Source of the DNA: Bacillota bacterium
Lineage (GTDB): Bacteria; Bacillota; UBA4882; UBA10575
Direction of reading: 5' to 3'
Assembly (NCBI GenBank): GCA_012735195.1
Contig: JAAYIC010000016.1
Span: 1-32,290 of the forward strand
DNA length: 32,290 bases
Below, piece after piece: positions 1 to 7,408 of the stretch. Both the position numbers and the translations under genes were made by a program. Each line of letters opens with the position of its first letter. Position 1 is the stretch's first letter. The notes beneath the pieces are model-generated. The model made no database searches. It saw nothing but the letters and a program-made list of their open reading frames with translations, and had not been told where the DNA came from.

Positions 1-329
1 CCTTTATCATCCAAAGTCAGCATCCAGGGAGAAGCCGTGGACCGGGCCAGCAGGTCGCCTTCTTTACTCAGCAGCAAGACACGGGAACCCATCAAGCCGG
101 CGTAGGCATTGATCATCCTTTCCCTGGCCGGGCCTTCCTCATCCATGATTCCCTCCGCTTCCAAAACCCCGGCAAGCTGGACGGCTTGGGATAATTGATA
201 ATTTGTATAGAAGTTGGTAAAAAATCTGTTGTAAAAAAGAGAGGTCAGGCCGGTCAAAATCAACAAAAAAAGCAGGATGACAATCAGGTAGGTTACAAGG
301 AGTTTCCCAAAAAGACTGACGCGGATCAC
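1..329 (-). CDS. Sensor histidine kinase, N-terminal part (3' end outside window)
   Basis: This is the first 109 codons of a membrane sensor kinase; the kinase core lies beyond base 1. The start is GTG at 329-327, overlapping the regulator stop codon (GTGA) and preceded by a G-rich Shine-Dalgarno (GGGGGG) about 6 nt upstream. Residues 1-30 form a short basic lead and one long hydrophobic helix (VTYLIVILLFLLILTG). An extracytoplasmic segment follows, ending in a sensor-like stretch (GSRVLLLSKEGDLLARS) that resembles the start of a PAS/Cache-type or dCache-like fold. HAMP, HisKA and HATPase domains cannot be seen because the window ends, so the kinase assignment rests on operon position and topology. 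It very probably phosphorylates the adjacent OmpR-type regulator. The stimulus is unknown. Confidence 0.8.
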   Translation of the reverse strand, partial: MIRVSLFGKLLVTYLIVILLFLLILTGLTSLFYNRFFTNFYTNYQLSQAVQLAGVLEAEGIMDEEGPARERMINAYAGLMGSRVLLLSKEGDLLARSTASPWMLTLDDK

Positions 330-1030
330 TTCGCACCCCCCGGTTGAAACTTGTAGCCAACCCCCCAGACAGTAGCGATCATATGGTCTTTCCCTCCCGG
401 TTTCAGCTTCTTGCGGAGGCGCTTGACCAACGTATCTACTGTCCGGCCGTCGCCCAAATATGAATACCCCCAGACCTGTTCCAAAAGTTGTTCCCTGGTA
501 AAAACCCGCTCGGGGTTTTCCGCCAAGAACCACAGGAGATCAAATTCTTTCGGTGTGAGCGAAAGCTCGGTTCCGTGCAGGGTGACCCGGCGCAAATCCC
601 CCTCAATCTTCAACCCGTCAAAGCTTAAGCGGTTTTGGTTCACTTTCTCCCGCTGCATTTCGTTAAGGATTTCGATCCGGCGGAACATCGCCTTGATCCT
701 CGCCACCAGTTCCCTGGGGCTGAACGGTTTTGTGACATAATCGTCGGCGCCCAGTTCCAAGCCGAGGATCCGGTCGACTTCCCCTCCTTTGGCTGTCACC
801 ATGATAACCGGGACGTAACTGGTCTGGCGGATTTTTTTACATACCTCCAAACCGTCGGTCCCGGGAAGCATGATGTCAAGGAGAACCAAATCCGGATTTT
901 CCTTGGCCGCCATCTCCAATCCGGTTTCTCCATCGAAAGCCGCCAGCACCTCATAACCTTCCCGGCAAAGATATAACTTCAAGAGCTCTTGCATGGCCGG
1001 GTCGTCCTCGATTACCAGCACTTTGCGCAT
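326..1030 (-). CDS. OmpR/PhoB-family response regulator
   Basis: A complete 234-residue two-component transcription factor. Residues 1-115 are the receiver: acidic pocket E8/D9/D10, phosphoacceptor D52 (in LVLLDIMLPG), T79 and K101 (YVTKPF). Residues 135-232 are the winged-helix DNA-binding domain with the family signatures LTPKEFDLLWFL, RVFTREQLLEQVWG and RTVDTLVKRLRKKL. The length is normal for PhoB/ResD/PhoP-type regulators. The ATG is preceded by AGAAAGGGG. The partner kinase follows with a 4-nt overlap, so the two are translationally coupled. Three 32-bp direct repeats lie just upstream; binding to direct repeats is typical of this family, so autoregulation is plausible but inferred. The exact subfamily (PhoP, ResD, VicR-like) cannot be decided from sequence alone. 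Confidence 0.95.
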   Translation of the reverse strand: MRKVLVIEDDPAMQELLKLYLCREGYEVLAAFDGETGLEMAAKENPDLVLLDIMLPGTDGLEVCKKIRQTSYVPVIMVTAKGGEVDRILGLELGADDYVTKPFSPRELVARIKAMFRRIEILNEMQREKVNQNRLSFDGLKIEGDLRRVTLHGTELSLTPKEFDLLWFLAENPERVFTREQLLEQVWGYSYLGDGRTVDTLVKRLRKKLKPGGKDHMIATVWGVGYKFQPGGAK

Positions 1031-1055
1031 GCGCCTGGCCCCTTTCTATTTTCTC

Positions 1056-1119
1056 GCCCGTACGCGACGGGCTGTCACAAGATGTACCAATTGTACCGCG
1101 CGTGAATAATGGCAATCAA
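1056..1119 (-). promoter_or_regulatory. Putative promoter and leader hairpin of the two-component operon
   Basis: On the minus strand TTGATT (1119-1114) and TACAAT (1095-1090) are separated by 18 nt, a fair sigma-A match about 60 bp upstream of the regulator ATG. A second TATAAT lies at 1130-1125 without a good -35, where the repeat array would take the -35 position. The leader contains a perfect 6-bp inverted repeat, GCCCGT/ACGGGC, at 1056-1072 with a 5-nt loop. Which -10 is used is not decided. Confidence 0.45.
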
Positions 1120-1150
1120 TTTTAATTATAACAAAAAAACCCCCCGCTTT

Positions 1151-1227
1151 TGTGGTATTTTTATGGCAAATCCCCTAAGCAAAGTGGTATTTTTGTGACA
1201 AATTCCCCGCACAAAGTTGTTTTTGCC
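1151..1227. repeat. Three imperfect 32-bp direct repeats upstream of the response regulator
   Basis: The core GTGGTATTTTT occurs at 1152-1162 and 1184-1194, and a diverged copy (GTTGTTTTTG) begins at 1216. Each is followed by a (GA/GG)CAAAT-CCCC type tail in the first two copies. The period is exactly 32 bp, close to three helical turns, so all copies face the same side of the DNA. The position, upstream of the operon's -10 candidates, suggests activator or repressor sites. Confidence 0.6.
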
Positions 1228-1309
1228 TGCCATGGAATTGCTTCCGCTTATTCCCTGTAATTCTTTCTTTCATATAGTGTAATAACCGTCAAGGGAAGGA
1301 GTGATATTT

Positions 1310-1486
1310 TTGCCGGTTTTATCTGTAAAACTCCTTGATAGGAACCGGAATATTCAGCAGATGCCCCAAACCGAAGACACCTGCAGGTATCCTTTAGTTT
1401 CCAGCAGCTGTACCCGGGAGATCCAAGGCCCGTCGCTCATCAAGCGCTGGGTTGGGGTAATCAAGAAGCTCGCCGGGGAAGAATAA
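1310..1486 (+). CDS. Small hypothetical protein (58 aa), TTG start
   Basis: I do not recognise a family. The case for a gene is local. AAGGAG at 1297-1302 sits 7 nt before TTG at 1310, the frame stays open for 58 codons to TAA, and a strong rho-independent terminator begins 11 nt later. A GTG at 1301 in the same frame is too close to the Shine-Dalgarno. The protein is basic, with a single Cys pair (C25 region and C35 region) and an amphipathic C-terminus (IKRWVGVIKKLAGEE). It has no signal peptide or membrane segment. The promoter is not clear; TATAGT at 1273-1278 could be a -10. It may be a species-specific small protein or a processed peptide. Confidence 0.45.
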   Translation: MPVLSVKLLDRNRNIQQMPQTEDTCRYPLVSSSCTREIQGPSLIKRWVGVIKKLAGEE

Positions 1487-1496
1487 ACCAATGCCT

Positions 1497-1527
1497 AAAA
1501 AGACTGCCCAGACGGCAGTCTTTTTTT
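1497..1527 (+). terminator. Rho-independent terminator after the 58-aa gene
   Basis: GACTGCC (1502-1508) and GGCAGTC (1514-1520) form a perfect stem with a CAGAC loop. It is flanked by A5 on the left and T7 on the right, so it can work in either direction. Confidence 0.9.
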
Positions 1528-1610
1528 GGTCAGGATTTACCCGGTTTTCAGGAACTGACGGCTATACTTTTCATGATCCTGTCCCATAATAACCGGGGGG
1601 AGGTGAAACA

Positions 1611-1883
1611 ATGTCTTATCAACAAAACCAAAACCAACAAAATATGGACCAAACGGAAGTTGCCAAGTCCCCGGGAAGAATCAGCCAGATTCTGGCCACC
1701 CAGGATCTAATCGGCCTGGAAATCGGGACCATCAGCGGTCAGCAACAGCAAATCAACCAGCAACAACAGGTTAATCAACAACAGCAAATCAGTCAGCAAC
1801 AACAGATAAGCGGTCAACAGAGCGAACTTGAGCAGTCGCAGGGTCAAATGAGCCGGATCCTGGCCGACCAGGCCCGGCAATGA
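1611..1883 (+). CDS. Glutamine-rich hexapeptide-repeat protein (90 aa), function unknown
   Basis: The ATG is preceded by GGGGGAGGTGAAACA, a strong Shine-Dalgarno, and the gene is followed by a hairpin, so it is very likely expressed. About a third of residues are Gln. Residues 44-67 are four tandem copies of QQQQ(I/V)(N/S), followed by a partial copy. The repeat block is flanked by two related segments, RISQILATQ (about residues 23-31) and MSRILADQ (about 80-87). This gives a motif-repeat-motif layout, probably helical or coiled-coil. There is no signal peptide, Cys or membrane helix. CAA and CAG are mixed among the copies, which points to selection on the protein rather than a fresh DNA expansion. 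A structural or spore-associated role is possible, but nothing in the sequence proves it. Confidence 0.75.
   Translation: MSYQQNQNQQNMDQTEVAKSPGRISQILATQDLIGLEIGTISGQQQQINQQQQVNQQQQISQQQQISGQQSELEQSQGQMSRILADQARQ
1740..1811 (+). repeat. Four 18-bp tandem coding repeats
   Basis: Units start at 1740, 1758, 1776 and 1794 and encode QQQQIN, QQQQVN, QQQQIS and QQQQIS. Synonymous CAA/CAG differences separate the units, so the array is not newly expanded. Confidence 0.9.
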
Positions 1884-1960
1884 GTAACATCCACCGTTTC
1901 CAAACGCCGCAAGTGAATGGGAGTGCCGGAAGCGCTGGCTCCGGCCCCGCCTAAGAAAGA

Positions 1961-1985
1961 AAGCGACCTGCCGGGCGGGTCGCTT
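1961..1985. terminator. Bidirectional hairpin between convergent genes
   Basis: AAGCGACC (1961-1968) pairs perfectly with GGTCGCTT (1978-1985) around a 9-nt loop. It lies between the convergent Gln-rich gene and the GH5 gene. The downstream tail is T-rich on the minus strand (TCTTTCTT) and weak on the plus strand. Confidence 0.65.
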
Positions 1986-2057
1986 ATTTCCGCCCCCGGT
2001 TAATACCTCCTGCACCTACCTGCGCATTCACGCGTATACCCCATGGACGTTTACGTT

Positions 2058-3698
2058 TTAGTATTTCTGAAGAAGCTCCAGCATGGACCGGTCCAACCGG
2101 TCTCCATGGAAGGAGGTGTATTTAACATCCGCACGGTTACTGTTAATAATGCCGAAGGTGCCCTCGAAATTCCAAAGCGCCCAGCCCAGGCCGGCCTCTT
2201 TAAACAGGTGCAGTGAGTCTTCCATCCAACGCAGTGTGACATCGTGAGGGGTTTTATTGTACACCCCCCATTCTCCCACCATGACGCCGACTCCCTGCTT
2301 TTTCAGGTCAAGCCATGGGTCGATTGTTTCTCTGAGCCACTCTTTATCCAGATAGACATTGTCACTCCCATGGGCGCGGGTTATCCGGTAAGAGCCGTCC
2401 AAACCAATTTGAAAGGCCGCGGGTTGCAAACCCCAGTCCGAAACGGTAGGGGCAATGACCGTCTTTTCCCTGTCTTTAGAGGCAATCGTGACCCGGCTGA
2501 AGGAAAGCCAGTCGCCATCGGTCACCATAACCTCGACTCTTCTCGCGCCGGGCGGGATTCTCACCGTATAGTCCCGGTCAAAAATATTCTGATAGATGCC
2601 CCATTCACTGCGGTAAACTGCGGTCTTCCATTCTCCCTTGCCCGGACCGCTGCGTAGCATCCGGTTATAGATTCTGTGTCCATCAGCCTTGACCACCAAC
2701 CGCGCGTAATTGGAAACAACCTGCACCCTTATGCTCAGCTCTGTTTCCACATCAAAATCGCCCTCAAAAACCATGGGGCTCTGCAGTTCCCGTTTTATGG
2801 CGCCATAAAGCTTGTCGGGAATGAGCGGCAGCGGCCACCGGGGTTCAGCCCACCCGGACGAATTAACCCACTCGGCCTTGTAATGGGTCAATCGAAAAGG
2901 CTCGTAATTATGAAGACTCTGGGCGGCCTTAACCCCGACAAGCTCCCAAACCGGCTGGCGGGCATAATTCAGCCCGTCGACAATGACCAGCCTCTCCGGG
3001 TCGATCCGGTGAATCGCCTCAATTGTTCTCTTCATAAGATCTGCATAAACACGGGCCTCAACTCCGGCAGGCTCATTGAGCAGGTTAAAGCTGAGGTTTT
3101 TACCGGGAATCCCTTGATAGCGGCGGGCAAAAACCTCCCAGTGCCTGATAAAGGCTTCCTGGGCTTTGGCATCCGTCCACAGGTTTAAGTCTTCCCGGGG
3201 CGCATTAACACAGTACCCGGGAGCCCGGTGAAAATTTAACTGTACATGTATGTTGTATTTCTCTCCCCACGCCACAGCCTGATCGATCTCTTTTAACGTC
3301 TTTTCATTAAACCGGCGCAGGTCGCCGCCGACAATCCACACCCGGTAATCCATGGGCAGGCGGACAAAGTTAAATCCAAGCTCGGCAATACGGGCGAAAT
3401 CCCTCTCCCGGAAAGGCTTGTTGCTCCAATCCTTAGAAAACTTGTTGAGCAGGTTAAACCCCCGCCAGTAGGGGAGCGCTTGATGGGAAGCCTCGGGAAG
3501 ACCGGCCGTCGTGGAACCGGAGACCAAAACCTGCTCAAAAAAGGTGGAAACAAGGCAAACCAGGACCAGCAAAAGCAGGATATATGCGCGCCGTACACGC
3601 TGAAAATGTGTACGCAGAGGGCGTGCATGCCAAAGGCGCACACGCCGAAGGCTTGCACTCCGAAGGAGCGAACGTCCACTATACACCGGGCTTTTCAT
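2058..3698 (-). CDS. Membrane-anchored GH5-type glycoside hydrolase with an internal insertion
   Basis: A 546-residue protein. The basic N-terminus is followed by one hydrophobic segment (residues 39-52, AYILLLLVLVCLVS region), a signal anchor or uncleaved signal. The catalytic (beta/alpha)8 parts are clear. R113 sits in FVRLP, H157 in LNFHRAP, and the general acid/base E209 in NLLNEPAG. H263 and Y265 are in SLHNYEP, and the nucleophile E476 in MVGEWGVY, followed by W509 in ALWNFEG. This is the full GH5 (clan GH-A) residue set, so activity on beta-1,4-linked polysaccharide is likely; the exact substrate cannot be told. The two catalytic glutamates are 267 residues apart, well above the usual spacing. 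The extra material (about 300-455) looks like a beta-sandwich, possibly a carbohydrate-binding insertion. Shine-Dalgarno GGAGAGGAG precedes the ATG. It appears monocistronic. Confidence 0.9.
   Translation of the reverse strand: MKSPVYSGRSLLRSASLRRVRLWHARPLRTHFQRVRRAYILLLLVLVCLVSTFFEQVLVSGSTTAGLPEASHQALPYWRGFNLLNKFSKDWSNKPFRERDFARIAELGFNFVRLPMDYRVWIVGGDLRRFNEKTLKEIDQAVAWGEKYNIHVQLNFHRAPGYCVNAPREDLNLWTDAKAQEAFIRHWEVFARRYQGIPGKNLSFNLLNEPAGVEARVYADLMKRTIEAIHRIDPERLVIVDGLNYARQPVWELVGVKAAQSLHNYEPFRLTHYKAEWVNSSGWAEPRWPLPLIPDKLYGAIKRELQSPMVFEGDFDVETELSIRVQVVSNYARLVVKADGHRIYNRMLRSGPGKGEWKTAVYRSEWGIYQNIFDRDYTVRIPPGARRVEVMVTDGDWLSFSRVTIASKDREKTVIAPTVSDWGLQPAAFQIGLDGSYRITRAHGSDNVYLDKEWLRETIDPWLDLKKQGVGVMVGEWGVYNKTPHDVTLRWMEDSLHLFKEAGLGWALWNFEGTFGIINSNRADVKYTSFHGDRLDRSMLELLQKY
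3591..3667. repeat. Degenerate 15-bp tandem repeat in the 5' coding end of the GH5 gene
   Basis: Read on the minus strand, units such as CCTTCGGAGTGCAAG, CCTTCGGCGTGTGCG, CCTTTGGCATGCACG, CCCTCTGCGTACACA and TTTTCAGCGTGTACG follow without gaps. In the GH5 frame they give a basic five-residue repeat between about residues 12 and 37, just before the membrane segment. Confidence 0.8.
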
Positions 3699-3808
3699 AG
3701 AAGTTTCTCCTCTCCGCCTATGGACTTATTCGAGTCCCACCATTATCTCCAAAAATCTATCGGCAACGGTTGACAGAGCGCGGCATGGAAAAGACGTATG
3801 CCAATATC

Positions 3809-4465
3809 TTAAAGCCATAGAGTCTTCAGGCCCAGGCGGAAAAAATCCACTGCGAGGTAGATAAGGAAAAGGCCGCAAAAGATAATTATACTCCGGTAAA
3901 TCTTGGGGGTAAGCCACTTTTTCCCGCTGGAAACTACGAAAGAAACAGCGCTATACCACAGAAAATCCGCCAGGATATGGCCGAAGAAGAAGAGTAAAAC
4001 CCCGATTATGCCCAGTTTTTCCGCTTGCACCAAAACCCCCCGGCCCAAAGTGGCCCACCAGAGGGTCCAATAGGGGTTGGAAAGAGAGACCACCGCTCCG
4101 GCTACCACCGGCGGCAGACCGGATTTCCCGCCGTGTGTACCTTCGGGTATCTCCTCCTTCCCGCCACTCAATTCTCCCGAACCTTCATAACGCAACATTC
4201 CCCAGGCCATCCAGAAAAGGAAGACGCCCCCAAAAACGCTGATGATTCCCTGACTAAGTTCCGCCTTAAGCAGGCCTCCTAAACCCAAAACCAGTCCGGT
4301 AATAAGTACCCCCTCCAGGAGGGCATGTCCCAATATTAGCTGGGGACCGGCCCAAAAGCCCCTTTTCAGCGATTCCTTGATGTTAACCGTCAGCAGCGGC
4401 CCGGGCATCAGCGCACCGGAAAAAGCCACCCCAAAGGCACTAAAGAAAATCTTCATTCCACTCAA
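3809..4465 (-). CDS. LysE/RhtB-family exporter
   Basis: An integral membrane protein with about six hydrophobic segments. The N-terminal signature GALMPGPLLTVNIKESLKRG (about 20-39) is typical of LysE-type amino-acid or small-molecule exporters, and a central SLSNPYWTLWW motif matches the second conserved block. Substrate is unknown. The longest frame opens with GTG at 4474, but AGGTGA would then overlap the start. TTG at 4465 is correctly spaced from it and gives about 218 residues, so I chose it; ATG at 4456 is the other option. The loop between the third and fourth helices carries a charged Gly-rich stretch (about 97-118). It sits between the GH5 gene and a YdjM-like gene with no obvious functional link. 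Confidence 0.85.
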   Translation of the reverse strand: MSGMKIFFSAFGVAFSGALMPGPLLTVNIKESLKRGFWAGPQLILGHALLEGVLITGLVLGLGGLLKAELSQGIISVFGGVFLFWMAWGMLRYEGSGELSGGKEEIPEGTHGGKSGLPPVVAGAVVSLSNPYWTLWWATLGRGVLVQAEKLGIIGVLLFFFGHILADFLWYSAVSFVVSSGKKWLTPKIYRSIIIFCGLFLIYLAVDFFRLGLKTLWL

Positions 4466-4655
4466 AAAAATCACCTGCCCTATTACTCCGCCTTATGGCC
4501 GGCTAAGCCGCGGCCATAGGAATAATCCTGCCAACCTACCCCGTACCAAACCATCCACACCCGCCACAGGCCACGGTTCTTCCACCCGGGCAACCGTTCT
4601 TCCACACCGGTCCGCCATCCGAAGGCGACTGCGTGCCGGTAAGCCGCAGCCTGCC

Positions 4656-5066
4656 TCAGAACAAATACCAAACTCCCGCTACCACCACCACCACTGCCAC
4701 TTGAATCCAAAAACCCGCCGGCCAGGCCAGGGGAGTATGGGGGGTCAGCCTGCTGTGGCTCGGGAAAATGGGGGGAATATCCTTTCCTGATAAATGACGG
4801 AAGACTACCTCCAAATCGGGCAGCGCGCCTCCCAGCCCGCCCCAGATAAAGGTAGGCGGAAAAAGCTCCGGCCGCCACCGGGCAAGAAGAAGAATACCCA
4901 AAGCCAAAATAAGATCAATAACCCCCCAAACCGTCTTCTTATAATCATGGTGGGGGATGGCGTCCAGGATCAGATGGGAGATTACCCCCCCAAAAAAAGC
5001 GGTTACGGGATTGCTTAGCCTTCCGGCGGTCATTCCGCCACAAGCAATATGTGTCAGACAATACAA
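4656..5066 (-). CDS. YdjM-like membrane-bound putative metal-dependent hydrolase
   Basis: A small membrane protein (136 aa). Its hallmark is FGGVISHLILDAIPHHDYK-type sequence near residues 24-43, the His/Asp-rich motif of the YdjM/DUF457 family, plus a later PDLEVVF motif. These His and Asp residues are thought to bind metal; no reaction is established for the family. Three to four hydrophobic segments include a C-terminal VAVVVVVAGVWYLF helix. The frame could open further upstream at 5099, but GGAGG at 5079-5075 is 9 nt from TTG at 5066, and family members begin close to THIACGG, so the TTG is preferred. No gene is seen in the flanking gaps 4475-4655 and 5067-5250. Confidence 0.75.
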   Translation of the reverse strand: MYCLTHIACGGMTAGRLSNPVTAFFGGVISHLILDAIPHHDYKKTVWGVIDLILALGILLLARWRPELFPPTFIWGGLGGALPDLEVVFRHLSGKDIPPIFPSHSRLTPHTPLAWPAGFWIQVAVVVVVAGVWYLF

Positions 5067-5250
5067 CCTGTCCAACCTCCTTACAACGCAGACGCCCAAT
5101 CCACCTACACATAACTATCCCCGGTCGTGTGTGCACGGTTTTACCCACTACCTGCCCTTCTCCTCCTGCCCAAACCATAGCGGAACCCCACGAGTTGAGA
5201 ATGACGGGCACGCACAAAAATGGCGTCACTTGGAAAGTCCGCCGGTCTCT

Positions 5251-6837
5251 TCAGGCTTTTCTCCTCAACACGAGCTTCCACAGGATCTCCAATTCCTCCA
5301 TCCGGAATATCTTACTGAAAATAAGGTAAACAAGGATACCGGCGCCGATCATCCCGGTGGTTTGGAAAAAGACCAGCCAAAAACCGCTGATGTTAAGGAA
5401 GAGGAGGAGACGCCCCCACGGTTCCCGCAAAAAGGTGATTGCTATACCCATGCCAACCGCAGAAAGCAGGGAAAAGACCAAGGTATGCAGAAGCGAGCGG
5501 CCCCGGATGCTCCCGATTTTCCTCCGGAGAAGCAGCAAGGAAGCAATCATATTAACGATCCCCATCAAAGAAAAGGAGAGAGCCAAGCCGCCGTGTTTCA
5601 ACCCGGTATACTTTAGAAACAAAAAGTTTAATACAATCCCCAACCCCATGGTGGCGCCTGTTATCTTTACCGGTGTAACCGTATCCTTCAAGGCATAAAA
5701 TCCCCGCGGGAGAATCTGAATCGCCCCGTGGGCAAAAAGCCCGAGGCTATAGAAGAGCAGGGCGTAGGCGGTCATCTCTGTGTCCCGGGGAGTAAATTTG
5801 TTATATTCAAAAAGCAGGCGAATGATGTCATAGCGGAGAACAACAAAACCCACGGCCGAGGGGACGGTGATGTAGAAGATCGCCCTGACTGCCAAAGCCA
5901 AACTATCTTGGAAATCCTTCCACCTTTTCCGTGCGGCAAACCGGGCGAGGGTGGGGAAGAAGACTGTGGAGATTGCCATGGCAAAAATTCCCAGCGGAAG
6001 GAGGATCAGCCGTTGCCCGAAACGGAGCGCTGTTATACTCCCTTCCGCCAGCCCCGAGGCCATATTAATCGTAATCCAATTGTTTAACTGGGTGGCGGAA
6101 AGGCCAATCAGAGCAGGTACCATCAAGACCAAAATCTTCCGGAATCCCGGATGCCGGATATTCAGATAAGACGGATCGTAGCCGCCACCGGTGTTTTTGG
6201 CCACATAAAAAACTTGCGTAAAAAAGTTGGCCATGGCGCCGACGACCACGCCAACGGCCATCCCTTTTATCCCAAAGCGCCGCCCAAGATAAAAAGCGCC
6301 CAAGATAATACCGGTATTATAGATGACCGGTCCCAGGGCGGGAATGAAAAAATGTCTGTACGAATGGAGGATGCCACCCATTAAGCCTGCCAGAGCCGTA
6401 AAAAAGACCGCCGGAAACATCATCCGGATCAGTTGCACCAACAGATTCAGTTGTTCATCACGGAAATCATAGGCCACCAAGGGCGCCAGCTGGCGGGCGA
6501 AGATCATCCCCAGCAAGGTAAAGACAGATAAAAAAATAACGGTTATATTCAGGAAAGTACTGGTCATCCGCCATCCTTCTTCTTCTTCGCCTCTTGCCAG
6601 GTAGCCGGAGAACAAGGGGATAAAGGCCGCCGAGAGCGCGCCTCCCACCAACAAATAGTACATGAAATCAGGGATAACAAAGGCGGCAAAAAAGGCGTCG
6701 GTTTCCGCCCGGTCAAAAAACCGGCCGACAATCATCTCCCTCACCAGTCCCAGCAGACGGCTGAGGAAGATCATCCCCGATACCATGCCCGCAGTTTTTG
6801 CCAGTCCTCCGGGAGTATGGTTTTCTGCCTCGTGCAT
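5251..6837 (-). CDS. murJ: Lipid II flippase MurJ (MviN family)
   Basis: A 528-residue polytopic protein with about 14 membrane helices, family-length for MurJ. The N-terminal helix block MIFLSRLLGLVREMIVGRFF is the classic MviN signature, followed by AETDAFFAAFVIPDF and GGALSAAFIPLFSGYL. It flips the peptidoglycan precursor lipid II across the cytoplasmic membrane. Arg and Glu in the signature helix are conserved substrate-channel residues of the family. The frame can be extended to TTG at 6855, but AAAGGA lies 8 nt before the ATG at 6837, which I take as the start. Upstream, 6838-7065 holds a very AT-rich patch (about 6862-6896) that could be its promoter but has no good consensus. The paralogous SpoVB/PST exporters are less likely given the N-terminal signature. 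Confidence 0.95.
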   Translation of the reverse strand: MHEAENHTPGGLAKTAGMVSGMIFLSRLLGLVREMIVGRFFDRAETDAFFAAFVIPDFMYYLLVGGALSAAFIPLFSGYLARGEEEEGWRMTSTFLNITVIFLSVFTLLGMIFARQLAPLVAYDFRDEQLNLLVQLIRMMFPAVFFTALAGLMGGILHSYRHFFIPALGPVIYNTGIILGAFYLGRRFGIKGMAVGVVVGAMANFFTQVFYVAKNTGGGYDPSYLNIRHPGFRKILVLMVPALIGLSATQLNNWITINMASGLAEGSITALRFGQRLILLPLGIFAMAISTVFFPTLARFAARKRWKDFQDSLALAVRAIFYITVPSAVGFVVLRYDIIRLLFEYNKFTPRDTEMTAYALLFYSLGLFAHGAIQILPRGFYALKDTVTPVKITGATMGLGIVLNFLFLKYTGLKHGGLALSFSLMGIVNMIASLLLLRRKIGSIRGRSLLHTLVFSLLSAVGMGIAITFLREPWGRLLLFLNISGFWLVFFQTTGMIGAGILVYLIFSKIFRMEELEILWKLVLRRKA

Positions 6838-7065
6838 CGAGATGTTCCTTTCCAAAATAAGATCGATATAAAAAGTATAAATATAAAATTATTCACCATG
6901 GGGCCGGAAAATCCTTCCCGGACAGATGACGCCGGCGCGCCGTGACCAAACCACCGCGTTATGCCCTTGTTCAGCCGGTATACATTTTACAGGCGCGTAG
7001 AATTTTACTTCTGGACGCCGCCGGAAATTTTGGACACGGGGGGCGTGCATCCCGGGGGCCAAAAT

Positions 7066-7323
7066 TCACTTGGCGGTTCCGCGACGAAACCGCAATAAGG
7101 GCAGGCCCTGTTCCAACAGGTTTTTCGCGGTAACGGAGGAGATTTCCCAGAAACCGGAGACCTCCTCACCGGTTGCCGTTGCCGCCGGTACCACCCGCGG
7201 TTCATGAAAATACTTCCATCCGAGAAGGGTAAAGAAAAAAACCAGGATGAGCAGAAGATTCAAGCCGAAAAAATTCCATGCCACCGCCGGAGGAATCCCC
7301 GGCGCCCGGTTTTTTCCTTTCAT
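7066..7323 (-). CDS. Small single-pass membrane protein downstream of gpr, function unknown
   Basis: This 85-residue protein has a perfect GGAGG Shine-Dalgarno 7 nt before its ATG. Residues 1-14 are basic and Pro-rich, and residues 15-40 form one strong membrane helix (FFGLNLLLILVFFFTLLGW). The remaining 45 residues are outside and end in a helical stretch (TAKNLLEQGLPLLRFRRG). No family is recognised. It lies where many Bacilli and Clostridia have spoIIP, directly downstream of gpr, and has an N-terminal layout loosely like that of SpoIIP (short cytoplasmic tail, one anchor). It has no amidase domain, and the following bases do not restore one. It may be an unrelated sporulation-linked protein. 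Confidence 0.65.
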   Translation of the reverse strand: MKGKNRAPGIPPAVAWNFFGLNLLLILVFFFTLLGWKYFHEPRVVPAATATGEEVSGFWEISSVTAKNLLEQGLPLLRFRRGTAK

Positions 7324-7408
7324 GCCGCGGCCTCCAATCCCTATAAAATATTAATTGCAGGCCGGATTTATGAACGGTCTCTTGATTCAACTCTTGACCC
7401 GGGTTTTC

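Noticed and set aside
1151-1227. Repeats with 32-bp spacing as a possible CRISPR array
   Set aside because: The copies are diverged, adjacent without distinct spacers, only three in number, and no cas gene is near.
6838-7065. Continuation of the small membrane protein as a broken spoIIP
   Set aside because: The frame stays open past the stop for several dozen codons, but no SpoIIP amidase motif appears in it.
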